DNA of 64,000 nucleotides from Sanderia malayensis (Eukaryota; Cnidaria; Scyphozoa; Semaeostomeae; Pelagiidae), in NCBI GenBank assembly GCA_013076295.1, contig RQOL01000822.1, forward strand, positions 124,001 through 188,000, given 5' to 3'. Under the pieces are notes generated by a model. The model did no database searches and was not told the origin of the DNA. It worked only from the letters and a program-made list of their open reading frames with translations. Both the position numbers and the translations under genes were made by a program. Positions 35,251 through 49,765 of this stretch are shown piece by piece. The first letter of the stretch is position 1. Each line of letters opens with the position of its first letter.

Positions 35251-38200
35251 TCTTGACTTCCCACTTTTTCTTGACCTCTCACTTTTTCTTGACTTCCCAC
35301 TTTTGATGACTTCCCGCTTTTGATGACTTCCAACTTTTTCTTGACTTCCCATTTCAGATGATTTCCCACTTTTGAAGACTTCCCATTTTTGATGACTTCC
35401 CACTCTTTCTTGACTTCCCACATTTGATGACTTTCCACATTTGATGACTTCCCACTTTTGATGACTTCCCACTTTTTCTTGACTTCCCATTTTAGATGAT
35501 TTCCCACTTTTGAAGACTTCCCACTTTTGATGACTTCCCATATTTGAGGACTTCCTACTTTTTCTTGACTGCCCATTTTTTCTTCACTTCCCACTTTTGA
35601 CGACTTTTCATTTTTGATGATTTCCCACTTTTTCTTGACTTCCCACTTTCGGTGACTTCTGACTTTTGATAACTTCCCACTTTTGATGACTTCCAATTTT
35701 TCTTGACTTCCCACTTTTTCTTGACTTCCCACTTCTGATGACTTTCCACTTTTGATGACTTCCCACTTTTGATGACATCCCACTATTAATGACTTCCCAC
35801 TTTTTCTTGACTTCCCACATTTTCTTGACTTCCCACTTTTTCTTGACTTCTCACTTTTTCTTGACTTCCCACCTTTGATGACTTCATGCTTTTGATGACT
35901 TCCAACTTTTTCTTGACTTCCCATTTCAGATGATTTCCCACTTTCGAAGACATCCCATTTTTGATGACTTCCCACTTTTTCTTGACTTCCAACTTTTGAT
36001 GACTTTCCACTTTTGATGATTTCCCACTTTTGATGACTTCCAACTTTTTCTTGACTTCCCATTTTAGATGATTTCCCGCTTTTGATGACTTCCCACTATT
36101 TCTTGACTACCAATTTTTGTTGACTTCCCACTTTTGATGACATCCCATTTTTAATGATTTCCCACTTTTTCTTGACTTCCCACTTTCGGTGATTTCTGAC
36201 TTTTGATGACTTCCCACTTTTGATGACTTCCCACTTTCGATGACTTCCCGTATTTTCTTGACTTCCCACTTTTGACGACATCCCACTTTTGATGACTTCC
36301 CACTTTTTTTACTGCCCACTTTTTCTTGATTTCCCACTCTTGATGACTTCGCACTTATTTTTTACTTCCCACATTTTCTTGACTTCCCGCTTTTGATGAC
36401 TTCCAACTTTTTCTTGACTTCCCATTTCAGATGATTTCCCACTTTTGAAGACTTCCCAGTTTTGATGACTTCCCACTTTTTCTTGACTTCCCACTTTTAA
36501 TGACTTTCCACTTTTGATGACTTCCCACTTTTGATGACTTCCACTTTTGATGACTTCCACTTTTTCTTGACTTCCCATTTTAGATGATTTCCCACTTTTC
36601 CGTGACTTCCCACTTTTGATGACTTCCCATATTTGACAACTTCCTACTTTTTCTTGACTTCCCATTTTTTCTTCACTTCCCACTGTGGATGACTTCCCAT
36701 TTTTGATGATTTCCCATTTTTTGTTGACTTCCCACTTTCGGTGACTTCTGACTTTTGATAACTCCCCACTTTTGATGACTTCCCACTTTCGATGACTTCC
36801 CGTATTTTATTGACTTCCCCCTTCTATGACCTCTCACTTTTAAAGACTTCACACTTTTTCCTGACTTCCCACTTTTCTTGACTTCCCACTTTTGATGAGT
36901 TCCCAATTTTTCTTGATTTCGCCTTTTTGATGAATTCCCACTTTTGATGACTTCCACTTTTTCTTGACTTCCCACTTTTTCTTGACTTCCCACTTCTGAT
37001 GACTTTCCACTTTTGACGACTTCCCACCTTTGATGACATCCCACTATTAATGACTTCCCACTTTTTCTTGACTTCCCACATTTTCTTGACTTCCCACTTT
37101 TTCTTGACTTCTCACTTTTTCTTGACTTCCCACCTTTGATGACTTTTTGCTTTTGATGACTTCCAACTTTTTCTTGACTTCCCATTTCAGATGATTTCCC
37201 ACTTTCGAAGACATCCCATTTTTGATGACTTCCCACTTTTTCTTGACTTCCAACTTTTGATGACTTTCCACTTTTGATGATTTCCCACTTTTGATGACTT
37301 CCAACTTTTTCTTGACTTCCCATTTTAGATGATTTCCCGCTTTTGATGACTTCCCACTTTTTCTTGACTACCAATTTTTGTTGACTTCCCACTTTTGATG
37401 ACATCCCATTTTTGATGATTTCCCACTTTTTCTTCACTTCCCACTTTCGGTGATTTCTGACTTTTGATAACTTCCCACTTTTGATGACTTCCCACTTTTT
37501 CTTGACTACCAATTTTTGTTGACTTCCCACTTTTGATGACATCCCATTTTTAATGATTTCCCACTTTTTCTTGACTTCCCACTTTCGGTGATTTCTGACT
37601 TTTGATGACTTCCCACTTTTGATGACTTCCCACTTTTAATGACTTTCCACTTTTGATGACTTCCCACTTTTGATGACTTCCACTTTTGATGACTTCCACT
37701 TTTTCTTGACTTCCCATTTTAGATGATTTCCCACTTTTCCGTGACTTCCCACTTTTGATGACTTCCCATATTTGACAACTTCCTACTTTTTCTTGACTTC
37801 CCATTTTTTTTTCACTTCCCACTGTGGATGACTTCCCATTTTTGATGATTTCCCATTTTTTGTTGACTTCCCACTTTCGGTGACTTCTGACTTTTGATAA
37901 CTCCCCACTTTTGATGACTTCCCACTTTCGATGACTTCCCGTATTTTATTGACTTCCCCCTTCTATGACCTCTCACTTTTAAAGACTTCACACTTTTTCC
38001 TGACTTCCCACTTTTCTTGACTTCCCACTTTTGATGAGTTCCCAATTTTTCTTGATTTCGCCTTTTTGATGAATTCCCACTTTTGATGACTTCCACTTTT
38101 TCTTGACTTCCCACTTTTTCTTGACTTCCCACTTCTGATGACTTTCCACTTTTGACGACTTCCCACTTTTGATGACATCCCACTATTAATGACTTCCCAC

Positions 38201-40050
38201 TTTTTCTTGACTTCCCACATTTTCTTGACTTCCCACTTTTTCTTGACTTCTCACTTTTTCTTGACTTCCCACCTTTGATGACTTTTTGCTTTTGATGACT
38301 TCCAACTTTTTCTTGACTTCCCATTTCAGATGATTTCCAACTTTCGAAGACATCCCATTTTTGATCACTTCCCACTTTTTCTTGACTTCCAACTTTTGAT
38401 GACTTTCCACTTTTGATGATTTCCCACTTTTGATGACTTCCAACTTTTTCTTGACTTCCCATTTTAGATGATTTCCCGCTTTTGATGACTTCCCACTTTT
38501 TCTTGACTACCAATTTTTGTTGACTTCCCACTTTTGATGACATCCCATTTTTGATGATTTCCCACTTTTTCTTCACTTCCCACTTTCGGTGATTTCTGAC
38601 TTTTGATAACTTCCCACTTTTGATGACTTCCCACTTTCGATGACTTCCCGTATTTTCTTGACTTCCCACTTTTGATGACTTCCCACTTTTTTTACTTCCC
38701 ACTTTTTCTTGATTTCCCACTCTTGATGACTTCGCACTTTTTTTTTACTTCCCACATTTTCTTGACTTCCCGCTTTTGATGACTTCCAACTTTTTCTTGA
38801 CTTCCCATTTCAGATGATTTCCCACTTTTGAAGACTTCCCATTTTTGACGACTTCCCACTTTTTCTTGACTTCCCACTTTTAATGACTTTCCACTTTTGA
38901 TGACTTCCCACTTTTGATGACTTCCACTTTTGATGACTTCCACTTTTTCTTGACTTCCCATTTTAGATGATTTCCCACTTTTCCGTGACTTCCCACTTTT
39001 GATGACTTCCCATATTTGACAACTTCCTACTTTTTCTTGACTTCCCATTTTTTCTTCACTTCCCACTGTGGATGACTTCCCATTTTTGATGATTTCCCAT
39101 TTTTTGTTGACTTCCCACTTTCGGTGACTTCTGACTTTTGATAACTTCCCACTTTTGATGACTTCCCACTTTCGATGACTTCCCGTATTTTATTGACTTC
39201 CCCCTTCTATGACCTCTCACTTTTAAAGACTTCACACTTTTTCCTGACTTCCCACTTTTCTTGACTTCCCACTTTTGATGAGTTCCCAATTTTTCTTGAT
39301 TTCGCCTTTTTGATGAATTCCCACTTTTGATGACTTCCACTTTTTCTTGACTTCCCACTTTTTCTTGACTTCCCACTTCTGATGACTTTCCACTTTTGAC
39401 GACTTCCCACTTTTGATGACATCCCACTATTAATGACTTCCCACTTTTTCTTGACTTCCCACATTTTCTTGACTTCCCACTTTTTCTTGACTTCTCACTT
39501 TTTCTTGACTTCCCACCTTTGATGACTTCATGCTTTTGATGACTTCCAACTTTTTCTTGACTTCCCATTTCAGATGATTTCCCACTTTCGAAGACATCCC
39601 ATTTTTGATGACTTCCCACTTTTTCTTGACTTCCAACTTTTGATGACTTTCCACTTTTGATGACTTCCCACTTTTGATGACTTCCAACTTTTTCTTGACT
39701 TCCCATTTTAGATGATTTCCCGCTTTTGATGACTTCCCACTTTTTCTTGACTACCAATTTTTGTTGACTTCCCACTTTTGATGACATCCCATTTTTGATG
39801 ATTTCCCACTTTTTCTTGACTTCCCACTTTCGGTGACTTCTGACTTTTGATAACTTCCCACTTTTGATGACTTCCCACTTTCGATGACTTCCCGTATTTT
39901 CTTGACTTCCTACTTTTGACGACATCCCACTTTTGATGACTTCCCACTTTTTTCACTTCCCACTTTTTCTTGACTTCCCACTCTTGATGACTTCGCACTT
40001 TTTTTTACTTCCCACATTTTCTTGACTTCCCGCTTTTGATGACTTCCAAC
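35251..40050. repeat. Higher-order repeat, 1.14-1.26-kb unit, about four copies
   Basis: The landmark cactattaatgacttcc is at 35781, 37042, 38181 and 39425 (1,261, 1,139, 1,244 bp). Landmark cttctatgacc is at 36821, 37960 and 39204 (1,139 and 1,244 bp). The second and third units share the private variant gactttttgcttttgatg (about 37140 and 38279) where other copies read cttcatgcttttgatg, so they are the youngest pair. Confidence 0.86.
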
Positions 40051-41520
40051 TTTTTCTTGACTTCCCATTTCAGATGATTTCCCACTTTTGAAGACTTCCC
40101 ATTTTTGATGACTTCCCACTTTTTCTTGACTTCCCACTTTTAATGACTTTCCACTTTTGATGACTTCCCACTTTTGATGACTTCCACTTTTGATGACTTC
40201 CACTTTTTCTTGACTTCCCATTTTAGATGATTTCCCACTTTTCTGTGACTTCCCACTTTTGATGACTTCCCATATTTGACAACTTCCTACTTTTTCTTGA
40301 CTTCCCATTTTTTCTTCACTTCCCACTGTGGATGACTTCCCATTTTTGATGATTTCCCACTTTTTCTTGACTTCCCACTTCCGGTGACCTCTGACTTTTG
40401 ATAACGTCCCACTTTTGATTACTTCCCACTTTCGATGACTTCCCGTATTTTCTTGACTTCCCACTTTTGATGACCTCTCACTTTTAAAGACTTCCCACTT
40501 TTTCCTGACTTCCCACTTTTCTTGACTTCCAACTTTTGATGAGTTCCCACTTTTTCTTGACTTCGCCTTTTTGATGACTTCCCACTTTTGATGACTTCCA
40601 CTTTTTCTTGACTTCCCATTTTAGATGATTTCCCGCTGTTGATGACTTCCCACTTTTTCTTGACTACCAATGTTTGTTGACTTCCCACTTTTGATGACAT
40701 CCCAGTTTTCACGACCTCCAACATTTCCGTGACTTCCCACTTTTGATGACTTCCCATATTTGAGGACTTCCTACTTTTTCTTGACTTCCCATTTTTTCTT
40801 CACTTCCCACTTTCGATGACTTCCCATTTTTGATGACTTCCCACTTTTTCTTGACTTCCCACTTTTTGTAACTTCCCACTTTTTCTTGACATTCCACTCT
40901 TGATGACTTCCAACTTTTTTTTACTTCCCACTTTTTCTTGACTTCCCACTTTTGATGACTTCCCATTTTTTCTTGAATTCCTACTTTTGATGACCTCCCA
41001 CTTTTAATGAATTCCCACTTTTTTTGACTTCCCACATTTTCTTGACTTCCCACTTTTTCTTGACTTCTCACTTTTTCTTGACTTCCCACTTTTGATGACT
41101 TCCCGCTTTTGATGACTTCCAACTTTTTCTTGACTTCCCATTTCAGATGATTTCCCACTTTTGAAGACTTCCCATTTTTGATGACTTCCCACTCTTTCTT
41201 GACTCCCCACATTTGATGACTTTCCACATTTGATGACTTCCCACTTTTGATGACTTCCCACTTTTTCTTGACTTCCCATTTTAGATGATTTCCCACTTTT
41301 GAAGACTTCCCACTTTTGATGACTTCCCATATATGAGGACTTCCTACTTTTTCTTGACTGCCCATTTTTTCTTCACTACCCACTTTTGACGACTTCTCAT
41401 TTTTGATGATTTCCCACTTTCTCTTGACTTCCCACTTTCGGTGACATCTGACTTTTGAAAACTTCCCACTTTTGATAACTTCCCACTTTCGATGACCTCA
41501 AGTATTTTATTGACTTCCCC
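40051..41520. repeat. Transition into the 4-5 kb higher-order repeat
   Basis: Monomers in the order seen inside the following units (ccggtgacctctgac, gataacgtcccac, gttttcacgacctccaac, catatatgaggac), but with a phase that matches the next repeat only in part. It probably belongs to a truncated first unit. Confidence 0.65.
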
Positions 41521-44500
41521 CTTCTATGACCTCTCACTTTTAAAGACTTCACACTTTTTCCTGACTTCCCACTTTTCTTGACTTCCCACTTTTGATGACT
41601 TCCACTTTTGATGACTTCCACTTTTTCTTGACTTCCCATTTTAGATGATTTCCCACTTTTCCGTGACTTCCCACTTTTGATGACTTCCCATATTTGACAA
41701 CTTCCTACTTTTTCTTGACTTCCCATTTTTTCTTCACTTCCCACTGTGGATGACTTCCCATTTTTGATGACTTCCCAATTTTTCTTGACTTCCCACTTCC
41801 GGTGACCTCTGACTTTTGATAACGTCCCACTTTTGATTACTTCCCACTTTCGATGACTTCCCGTATTTTCTTGACTTCCCACTTTTGATGACCTCTCACT
41901 TTTAAAGACTTCCCACTTTTTCCTGACTTCCCACTTTTCTTGACTTCCAACTTTTGATGAGTTCCCGCTTTTTCTTGACTTCGCCTTTTTGATGACTTCC
42001 CACTTTTGATGACTTCCACTTTTTCTTGACTTCCCATTTTAGATGATTTCCCGCTTTTGATGACTTCCCACTTTTTCTTGACTACCAATGTTTGTTGACT
42101 TCCCACTTTTGATGACATCCCGGTTTTCACGACCTCCAACATTTCCGTGACTTCCCACTTTTGATGACTTCCCATATTTGAGGACTTCCTACTTTTTCTT
42201 GACTTCCCATTTTTTCTTCACTTCCCACTTTTGATGACTTCCCATTTTTGATGACTTCCCACTTTTTCTTGACTTCCCACTTTTTGTAACTTCCCACTTT
42301 TTCTTGACATCCCACTCTTGATGACTTCCCACTTTTTTTTGACTTCCCACATTTTCTTGACTTCCCACTATTTCTTGACTTCTCACTTTTTCTTGATTTC
42401 CCACTTTTGATGACTTCCCGCTTTTGATGACTTCCAACTTTTTCTTGACTTCCCATTTCAGATGATTTCCCACTTTTGAAGACTTCCCATTTTTGATGAC
42501 TTCCCACTCTTTCTTGACTTCCCACATTTGATGACTTTCCACATTTGATGACTTCCCACTTTTGATGACTTCCCACTTTTTCTTGACTTCCCATTTTAGA
42601 TGATTTCCCACTTTTGAAGACTTCCCACTTTTGATGACTTCCCATATATGAGGACTTCCTACTTTTTCTTGACTGCCCATTTTTTCTTCACTTCCCACTT
42701 TTGACGACTTCTCATTTTTGATGATTTCCCACTTTTTCTTGACTTCCCACTTTCGGTGACTTCTGACTTTTGATAACTTCCCACTTTTGATAACTTCCCA
42801 CTTTCGATGACTTCCGGTATTTTATTGACTTCCCCCTTCTATGACCTCTCACTTTTAAAGACTTCACACTTTTTCCTGACTTCCCACTTTTCTTGACTTC
42901 CCACTTTTGATGAGTTCCCAATTTTTCTTGACTTCGCCTTTTTGATGAATTCCCACTTTTGATGACTTCCACTTTTTCTTGACTTCCCACTTTTTCTTGA
43001 CTTCCCACTTCTGATGACTTTCCACTTTTGATGACTTCCCACTTTTGATGACTTCCCACTATTAATGACTTCCCACATTTTCTTGACTTCCCACTTTTTC
43101 TTGACTTCTCACTTTTTCTTGACTTCCCACCTTTGATGACTTCATGCTTTTGATGACTTCTAACTTTTTCTTGACTTCCCATTTCAGATGATTTCCCACT
43201 TTCGAAGGCATCCCACTTTTGATGACCTCCCACTTTTTCCTGACTTCCAACTTTTGATGACTTTCCACTTTTGATGACTTCCCACTTTTGATGACTTCCA
43301 ACTTTTTCTTGACTTCCCATTTTAGATGATTTCCCGCTTTTGATGACTTCCCACTTTTTCTTGACTACCAATTTGTGTTGACTTCCCACTTTTGATGACA
43401 TCCCATTTTTGATGATTTCCCACTTTTTCTTGACTTCCCACTTTCGGTGACTTCTGACTTTTGATAACTTCCCATTTTTGATGACTTCCCACTTTCGATG
43501 ACATCCCACTTTTGATGACTTCCCACTTTTTTTACTTCCCACTTTTTCTCGACTTCCCACTCTTGATGACTTTGCACTTTGTTTCTACTTCCCACATTTT
43601 CTTGACTTCCCGCTTTTGATGACTTCCAACTTTTTCTTGACTTCCCATTTCAGATGATTTCCCACTTTTGAAGACTTCCCATTTTTGATGACTTCCCACT
43701 TTTTCTTGACTTCCCACTTTTAATGACTTTCCACTTTTGATGACTTCCCACTTTTGATGACTTCCACTTTTGACAACTTCCTACTTTTTCTTGACTTCCC
43801 ATTTTTTCTTCACTTCCCACTGTGGATGACTTCCCATTTTTGATGATTTCCCACTTTTTCTTGACTTCCCACTTCCGGTGACCTCTGACTTTTGATAACG
43901 TCCTACTTTTGATTACTTCCCACTTTCGATGACTTCCCGTATTTTCTTGACTTCCAACTTTTGATGACCTCTCACTTTTAAAGACTTCCCGCTTTTTCCT
44001 GACTTCCCACTTTTCTTGACTTTCAACTTTTGATGAGTTCCCACTTTTTCTTGACTTCGCCTTTTGATGACTTCCCACTTTTGATGACTTCCACTTTTTC
44101 TTGACTTCCCATTTTAGATGATTTCCCGCTTTTGATGACTTCCCACTTTTTCTTGACTACCAATGTTTGTTGACTTCCCACTTTTGATGACATCCCAGTT
44201 TTCACGACCTCCAACATTTCCGTGACTTCCCACTTTTGATGACTTCGCATATTTGAGGACTTCCTACTTTTTCTTGACTTCCCATTTTTTCTTCACTTCC
44301 CACTTTTGATGACTTCCCATTTTTGATGATTTCCCACCTTTTCTTGACTTCCCACTTTCGGTGACTTCTGACTTTTGATAACTTCCCACTTTTGATGACT
44401 TCCCACTTTCGATGACTTCCCGTATTTTCTTGACTTCCCACTTTTGATGACCTCTCACTTTTAAAGACTTCCCACTTTTTCTTGACTTCCCACTTTTCTT

Positions 44501-45861
44501 GACTTCCCACTTTTGATGAGTTCCCACTTTTTCTTGACTTCGCCTTTTTGATGACTTCCCACTTTTGATGACTTCCCACTTTTGACGACATCCCACTTTT
44601 GATGACTTCCCACTTTTTTTTACTTCCCCTCTTTTTCTTGACTTCCCACTTTTGATGACTTCCCATATTTGAGGACTTCCTACTTTTTCTTGACTTCCCA
44701 TTTTTTCTTCACTTCCCACTGTGGATGACTTCCCATTTTTGATGATTTCCCACTTTTTCTTGACTTCCCACTTCCGGTGACCTCTGACTTTTGATAACGT
44801 CCCACTTTTGATTACTTCCCACTTTCGATGACTTCCCGTATTTTCTTGACTTCCCACTTTTGATGACCTCTCACTTTTAAAGACTTCCCACTTTTTCCTG
44901 ACTTCCCACTTTTCTTGACTTCCAACTTTTGATGAGTTCCCACTTTTTCTTGACTTCGCCTTTTTGATGACTTCCCACTTTTGATGACTTCCACTTTTTC
45001 TTGACTTCCCATTTTAGATGATTTCCCGCTTTTGATGACTTCCCACTTTTTCTTGACTACCAATGTTTGTTGACTTCCCACTTTTGATGACATCCCAGTT
45101 TTCACGACCTCCAACATTTCCGTGACTTCCCACTTTTGATGACTTCCCATATTTGAGGACTTCCCACTTTTTCTTGACTTCCCACTTTTTGTAACTTCCC
45201 ACTTTTTCTTGACATCCCACTCTTGATGACTTCCCACTTTTTTTTTACTTCCCACTTTTTCTTGACTTCCCACTTTTGATGACTTCCCATTTTTTCTTGA
45301 ATTCCCACTTTTGATGACCTCCCACTTTTAATGAATTCCCACTTTTTTTGACTTCCCACACTTTCTTGACTTCCCACTATTTCTTGACTTCTCACTTTTT
45401 CTTGACTTCCCACTTTTGATGACTTCCCGCTTTTGATGACTTCCAACTTTTTCTTGACTTCCCATTTCAGATGATTTCCCACTTTTGAAGACTTCCCATT
45501 TTTGATGACTTCCCACTCTTTCTTGACTTCCCACATTTGATGACTTTCCACATTTGATGACTTCCCACTTTTGATGACTTCCCACTTTTTCTTGACTTCC
45601 CATTTTAGATGATTTCCCACTTTTGAAGACTTCCCACTTTTGAAGACTTCCCACTTTTGATGACTTCCCATATATGAGGACTTCCTACTTTTTCTTGACT
45701 GCCCATTTTTTCTTCACTTCCCACTTTTGACGACTTCTCATTTTTGATGATTTCCCACTTTTTCTTGACTTCCCACTTTCGGTGACATCTGACTTTTGAT
45801 AACTTCCCACTTTTGATAACTTCCCACTTTCGATGACCTCAAGTATTTTATTGACTTCCCC
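41521..45861. repeat. 4.34-kb higher-order unit, copy 1
   Basis: The phase is set by the diagnostic gacctcaagtattttattg just before cttctatgac at 41521. A second marker, gacttccggtattttattg, precedes cttctatgac at 42836, 1,315 bp later. The same pair, 1,312-1,315 bp apart, opens each following unit. This unit is 4,341 bp. Confidence 0.87.
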
Positions 45862-48800
45862 CTTCTATGACCTCTCACTTTTAAAGACTTCACACTTTTT
45901 CCTGACTTCCCACTTTTCTTGACTTCCCACTTTTGATGACTTCCACTTTTGATGACTTCCACTTTTTCTTGACTTCCCATTTTAGATGATTTCCCACTTT
46001 TCCGTGACTTCCCACTTTTGATGACTTCCCATATTTGACAACTTCCTACTTTTTCTTGACTTCCCATTTTTTCTTCACTTCCCACTGTGGATGACTTCCC
46101 ATTTTTGATGACTTCCCACTTTTTCTTGACTTCCCACTTCCGGTGACCTCTGACTTTTGATAACGTCCAACTTTTGATTACTTCCCACTTTCGATGACTT
46201 CCCGTATTTTCTTGACTTCCCACTTTTGATGACCTCTCACTTTTAAAGACTTCCCACTTTTTCCTGACTTCCCACTTTTCTTGACTTCCAACTTTTGATG
46301 AGTTCCCGCTTTTTCTTGACTTCGCCTTTTTGATGACTTCCCACTTTTGATGACTTCCACTTTTTCTTGACTTCCCATTTTAGATGATTTCCCGCTTTTG
46401 ATGACTTCCCACTTTTTCTTGACTACCAATGTTTGTTGACTTCCCACTTTTGATGACATCCCAGTTTTCACGACCTCCAACATTTCCGTGACTTCCCACT
46501 TTTGATGACTTCCCATATTTGAGGACTTCCTACTTTTTCTTGACTTCCCATTTTTTCTTCACTTCCCACTTTTGATGACTTCCCATTTTTGATGACTTCC
46601 CACTTTTTCTTGACTTCCCACTTTTTGTAACTTCCCACTTTTTCTTGACATCCCACTCTTGATGACTTCCCACTTTTTTTTGACTTCCCACATTTTCTTG
46701 ACTTCCCACTATTTCTTGACTTCTCACTTTTTCTTGATTTCCCACTTTTGATGACTTCCCGCTTTTGATGACTTCCAACTTTTTCTTGACTTCCCATTTC
46801 AGATGATTTCCCACTTTTGAAGACTTCCCATTTTTGATGACTTCCCACTCTTTCTTGACTTCCCACATTTGATGACTTTCCACATTTGATGACTTCCCAC
46901 TTTTGATGACTTCCCACTTTTTCTTGACTTCCCATTTTAGATGATTTCCCACTTTTGAAGACTTCCCACTTTTGATGACTTCCCATATATGAGGACTTCC
47001 TACTTTTTCTTGACTGCCCATTTTTTCTTCACTTCCCACTTTTGACGACTTCTCATTTTTGATGATTTCCCACTTTTTCTTGACTTCCCACTTTCGGTGA
47101 CTTCTGACTTTTGATAACTTCCCACTTTTGATAACTTCCCACTTTCGATGACTTCCGGTATTTTATTGACTTCCCCCTTCTATGACCTCTCACTTTTAAA
47201 GACTTCACACTTTTTCCTGACTTCCCACTTTTCTTGACTTCCCACTTTTGATGAGTTCCCAATTTTTCTTGACTTCGCCTTTTTGATGAATTCCCACTTT
47301 TGATGACTTCCACTTTTTCTTGACTTCCCACTTTTTCTTGACTTCCCACTTCTGATGACTTTCCACTTTTGATGACTTCCCACTTTTGATGACTTCCCAC
47401 TATTAATGACTTCCCACATTTTCTTGACTTCCCACTTTTTCTTGACTTCTCACTTTTTCTTGACTTCCCACCTTTGATGACTTCATGCTTTTGATGACTT
47501 CTAACTTTTTCTTGACTTCCCATTTCAGATGATTTCCCACTTTCGAAGGCATCCCATTTTTGATGACCTCCCACTTTTTCCTGACTTCCAACTTTTGATG
47601 ACTTTCCACTTTTGATGACTTCCCACTTTTGATGACTTCCAACTTTTTCTTGACTTCCCATTTTAGATGATTTCCCGCTTTTGATGACTTCCCACTTTTT
47701 CTTGACTACCAATTTGTGTTGACTTCCCACTTTTGATGACATCCCATTTTTGATGATTTCCCACTTTTTCTTGACTTCCCACTTTCGGTGACTTCTGACT
47801 TTTGATAACTTCCCATTTTTGATGACTTCCCACTTTCGATGACATCCCACTTTTGATGACTTCCCACTTTTTTACTTCCCACTTTTTCTCGACTTCCCAC
47901 TCTTGATGACTTTGCACTTTGTTTCTACTTCCCACATTTTCTTGACTTCCCGCTTTTGATGACTTCCAACTTTTTCTTGACTTCCCATTTCAGATGATTT
48001 CCCACTTTTGAAGACTTCCCATTTTGATGACTTCCCACTTTTTCTTGACTTCCCACTTTTAATGACTTTCCACTTTTGATGACTTCCCACTTTTGATGAC
48101 TTCCACTTTAGACAACTTCCTACTTTTTCTTGACTTCCCATTTTTCTTCACTTCCCACTGTGGATGACTTCCCATTTTTGATGATTTCCCACTTTTTCTT
48201 GACTTCCCACTTCCGGTGACCTCTGTCTTTTGATAACGTCCTACTTTTGATTACTTCCCACTTTCGATGAATTCCCGTATTTTCTTGACTTCCAACTTTT
48301 GATGACCTCTCACTTTTAAAGACTTCCCGCTTTTTCCTGACTTCCCACTTTTCTTGACTTTCAACTTTTGATGAGTTCCCACTTTTTCTTGACTTCGCCT
48401 TTTTGATGACTTCCCACTTTTGATGACTTCCACTTTTTCTTGACTTCCCATTTTAGATGATTTCCCGCTTTTGATGACTTCCCACTTTTTCTTGACTACC
48501 AATGTTTGTTGACTTCCCACTTTTGATGACATCCCAGTTTTCACGACCTCCAACATTTCCGTGACTTCCCACTTTTGATGACTTCGCATATTTGAGGACT
48601 TCCTACTTTTTCTTGACTTCCCATTTTTTCTTCACTTCCCACTTTTGATGACTTCCCATTTTTGATGATTTCCCACCTTTTCTTGACTTCCCATTTTCGG
48701 TGACTTCTGACTTTTGATAACTTCCCACTTTTGATGACTTCCCACTTTCGATGACTTCCCGTATTTTCTTGACTTCCCACTTTTGATGACCTCTCACTTT

Positions 48801-49765
48801 TAAAGACTTCCCACTTTTTCTTGACTTCCCACTTTTCTTGACTTCCCACTTTTGATGAGTTCCCACTTTTTCTTGACTTCGCCTTTTTGATGACTTCCCA
48901 CTTTTGATGACTTCCCACTTTTGATGACTTCCCACTTTTGACGACATCCCACTTTTGATGACTTCCCACTTTTTTTCACTTCCCCTCTTTTTCTTGACTT
49001 CCCACTTTTGATGACTTCCCATATTTGAGGACTTCCTACTTTTTCTTGACTTCCCATTTTTTCTTCACTTCCCACTGTGGATGACTTCCCATTTTTGATG
49101 ATTTCCCACTTTTTCTTGACTTCCCACTTCCGGTGACCTCTGACTTTTGATAACGTCCCACTTTTGATTACTTCCCACTTTCGATGACTTCCCGTATTTT
49201 CTTGACTTCCCACTTTTGATGACCTCTCACTTTTAAAGACTTCCCACTTTTTCCTGACTTCCCACTTTTCTTGACTTCCAACTTTTGATGAGTTCCCACT
49301 TTTTCTTGACTTCGCCTTTTTGATGACTTCCCACTTTTGATGACTTCCACTTTTTCTTGACTTCCCATTTTAGATGATTTCCCGCTTTTGATGACTTCCC
49401 ACTTTTTCTTGACTACCAATGTTTGTTGACTTCCCACTTTTGATGACATCCCAGTTTTCACGACCTCCAACATTTCCGTGACTTCCCACTTTTGATGACT
49501 TCCCACTTTTTCTTGACTTCCCATTTTAGATGATTTCCCACTTTTGAAGACTTCCCACTTTTGATGACTTCCCATATATGAGGACTTCCTACTTTTTCTT
49601 GACTGCCCATTTTTTCTTCACTACCCACTTTTGACGACTTCTCATTTTTGATGATTTCCCACTTTCTCTTGACTTCCCACTTTCGGTGACATCTGACTTT
49701 TGATAACTTCCCACTTTTGATAACTTCCCACTTTCGATGACCTCAAGTATTTTATTGACTTCCCC
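45862..49765. repeat. 3.90-kb higher-order unit, copy 2
   Basis: Marker pair at 45862 and 47177 (1,315 bp). About 440 bp shorter than copy 1. The stretch from about 45.0 to 49.5 kb recurs at 54.2-58.65 kb at an offset of 9,156-9,159 bp, sharing private variants such as gcactttgtttctac and cacctctgtcttttgataac (48.2 and 57.4 kb), so copies 2 and 4 are close relatives. Confidence 0.87.
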
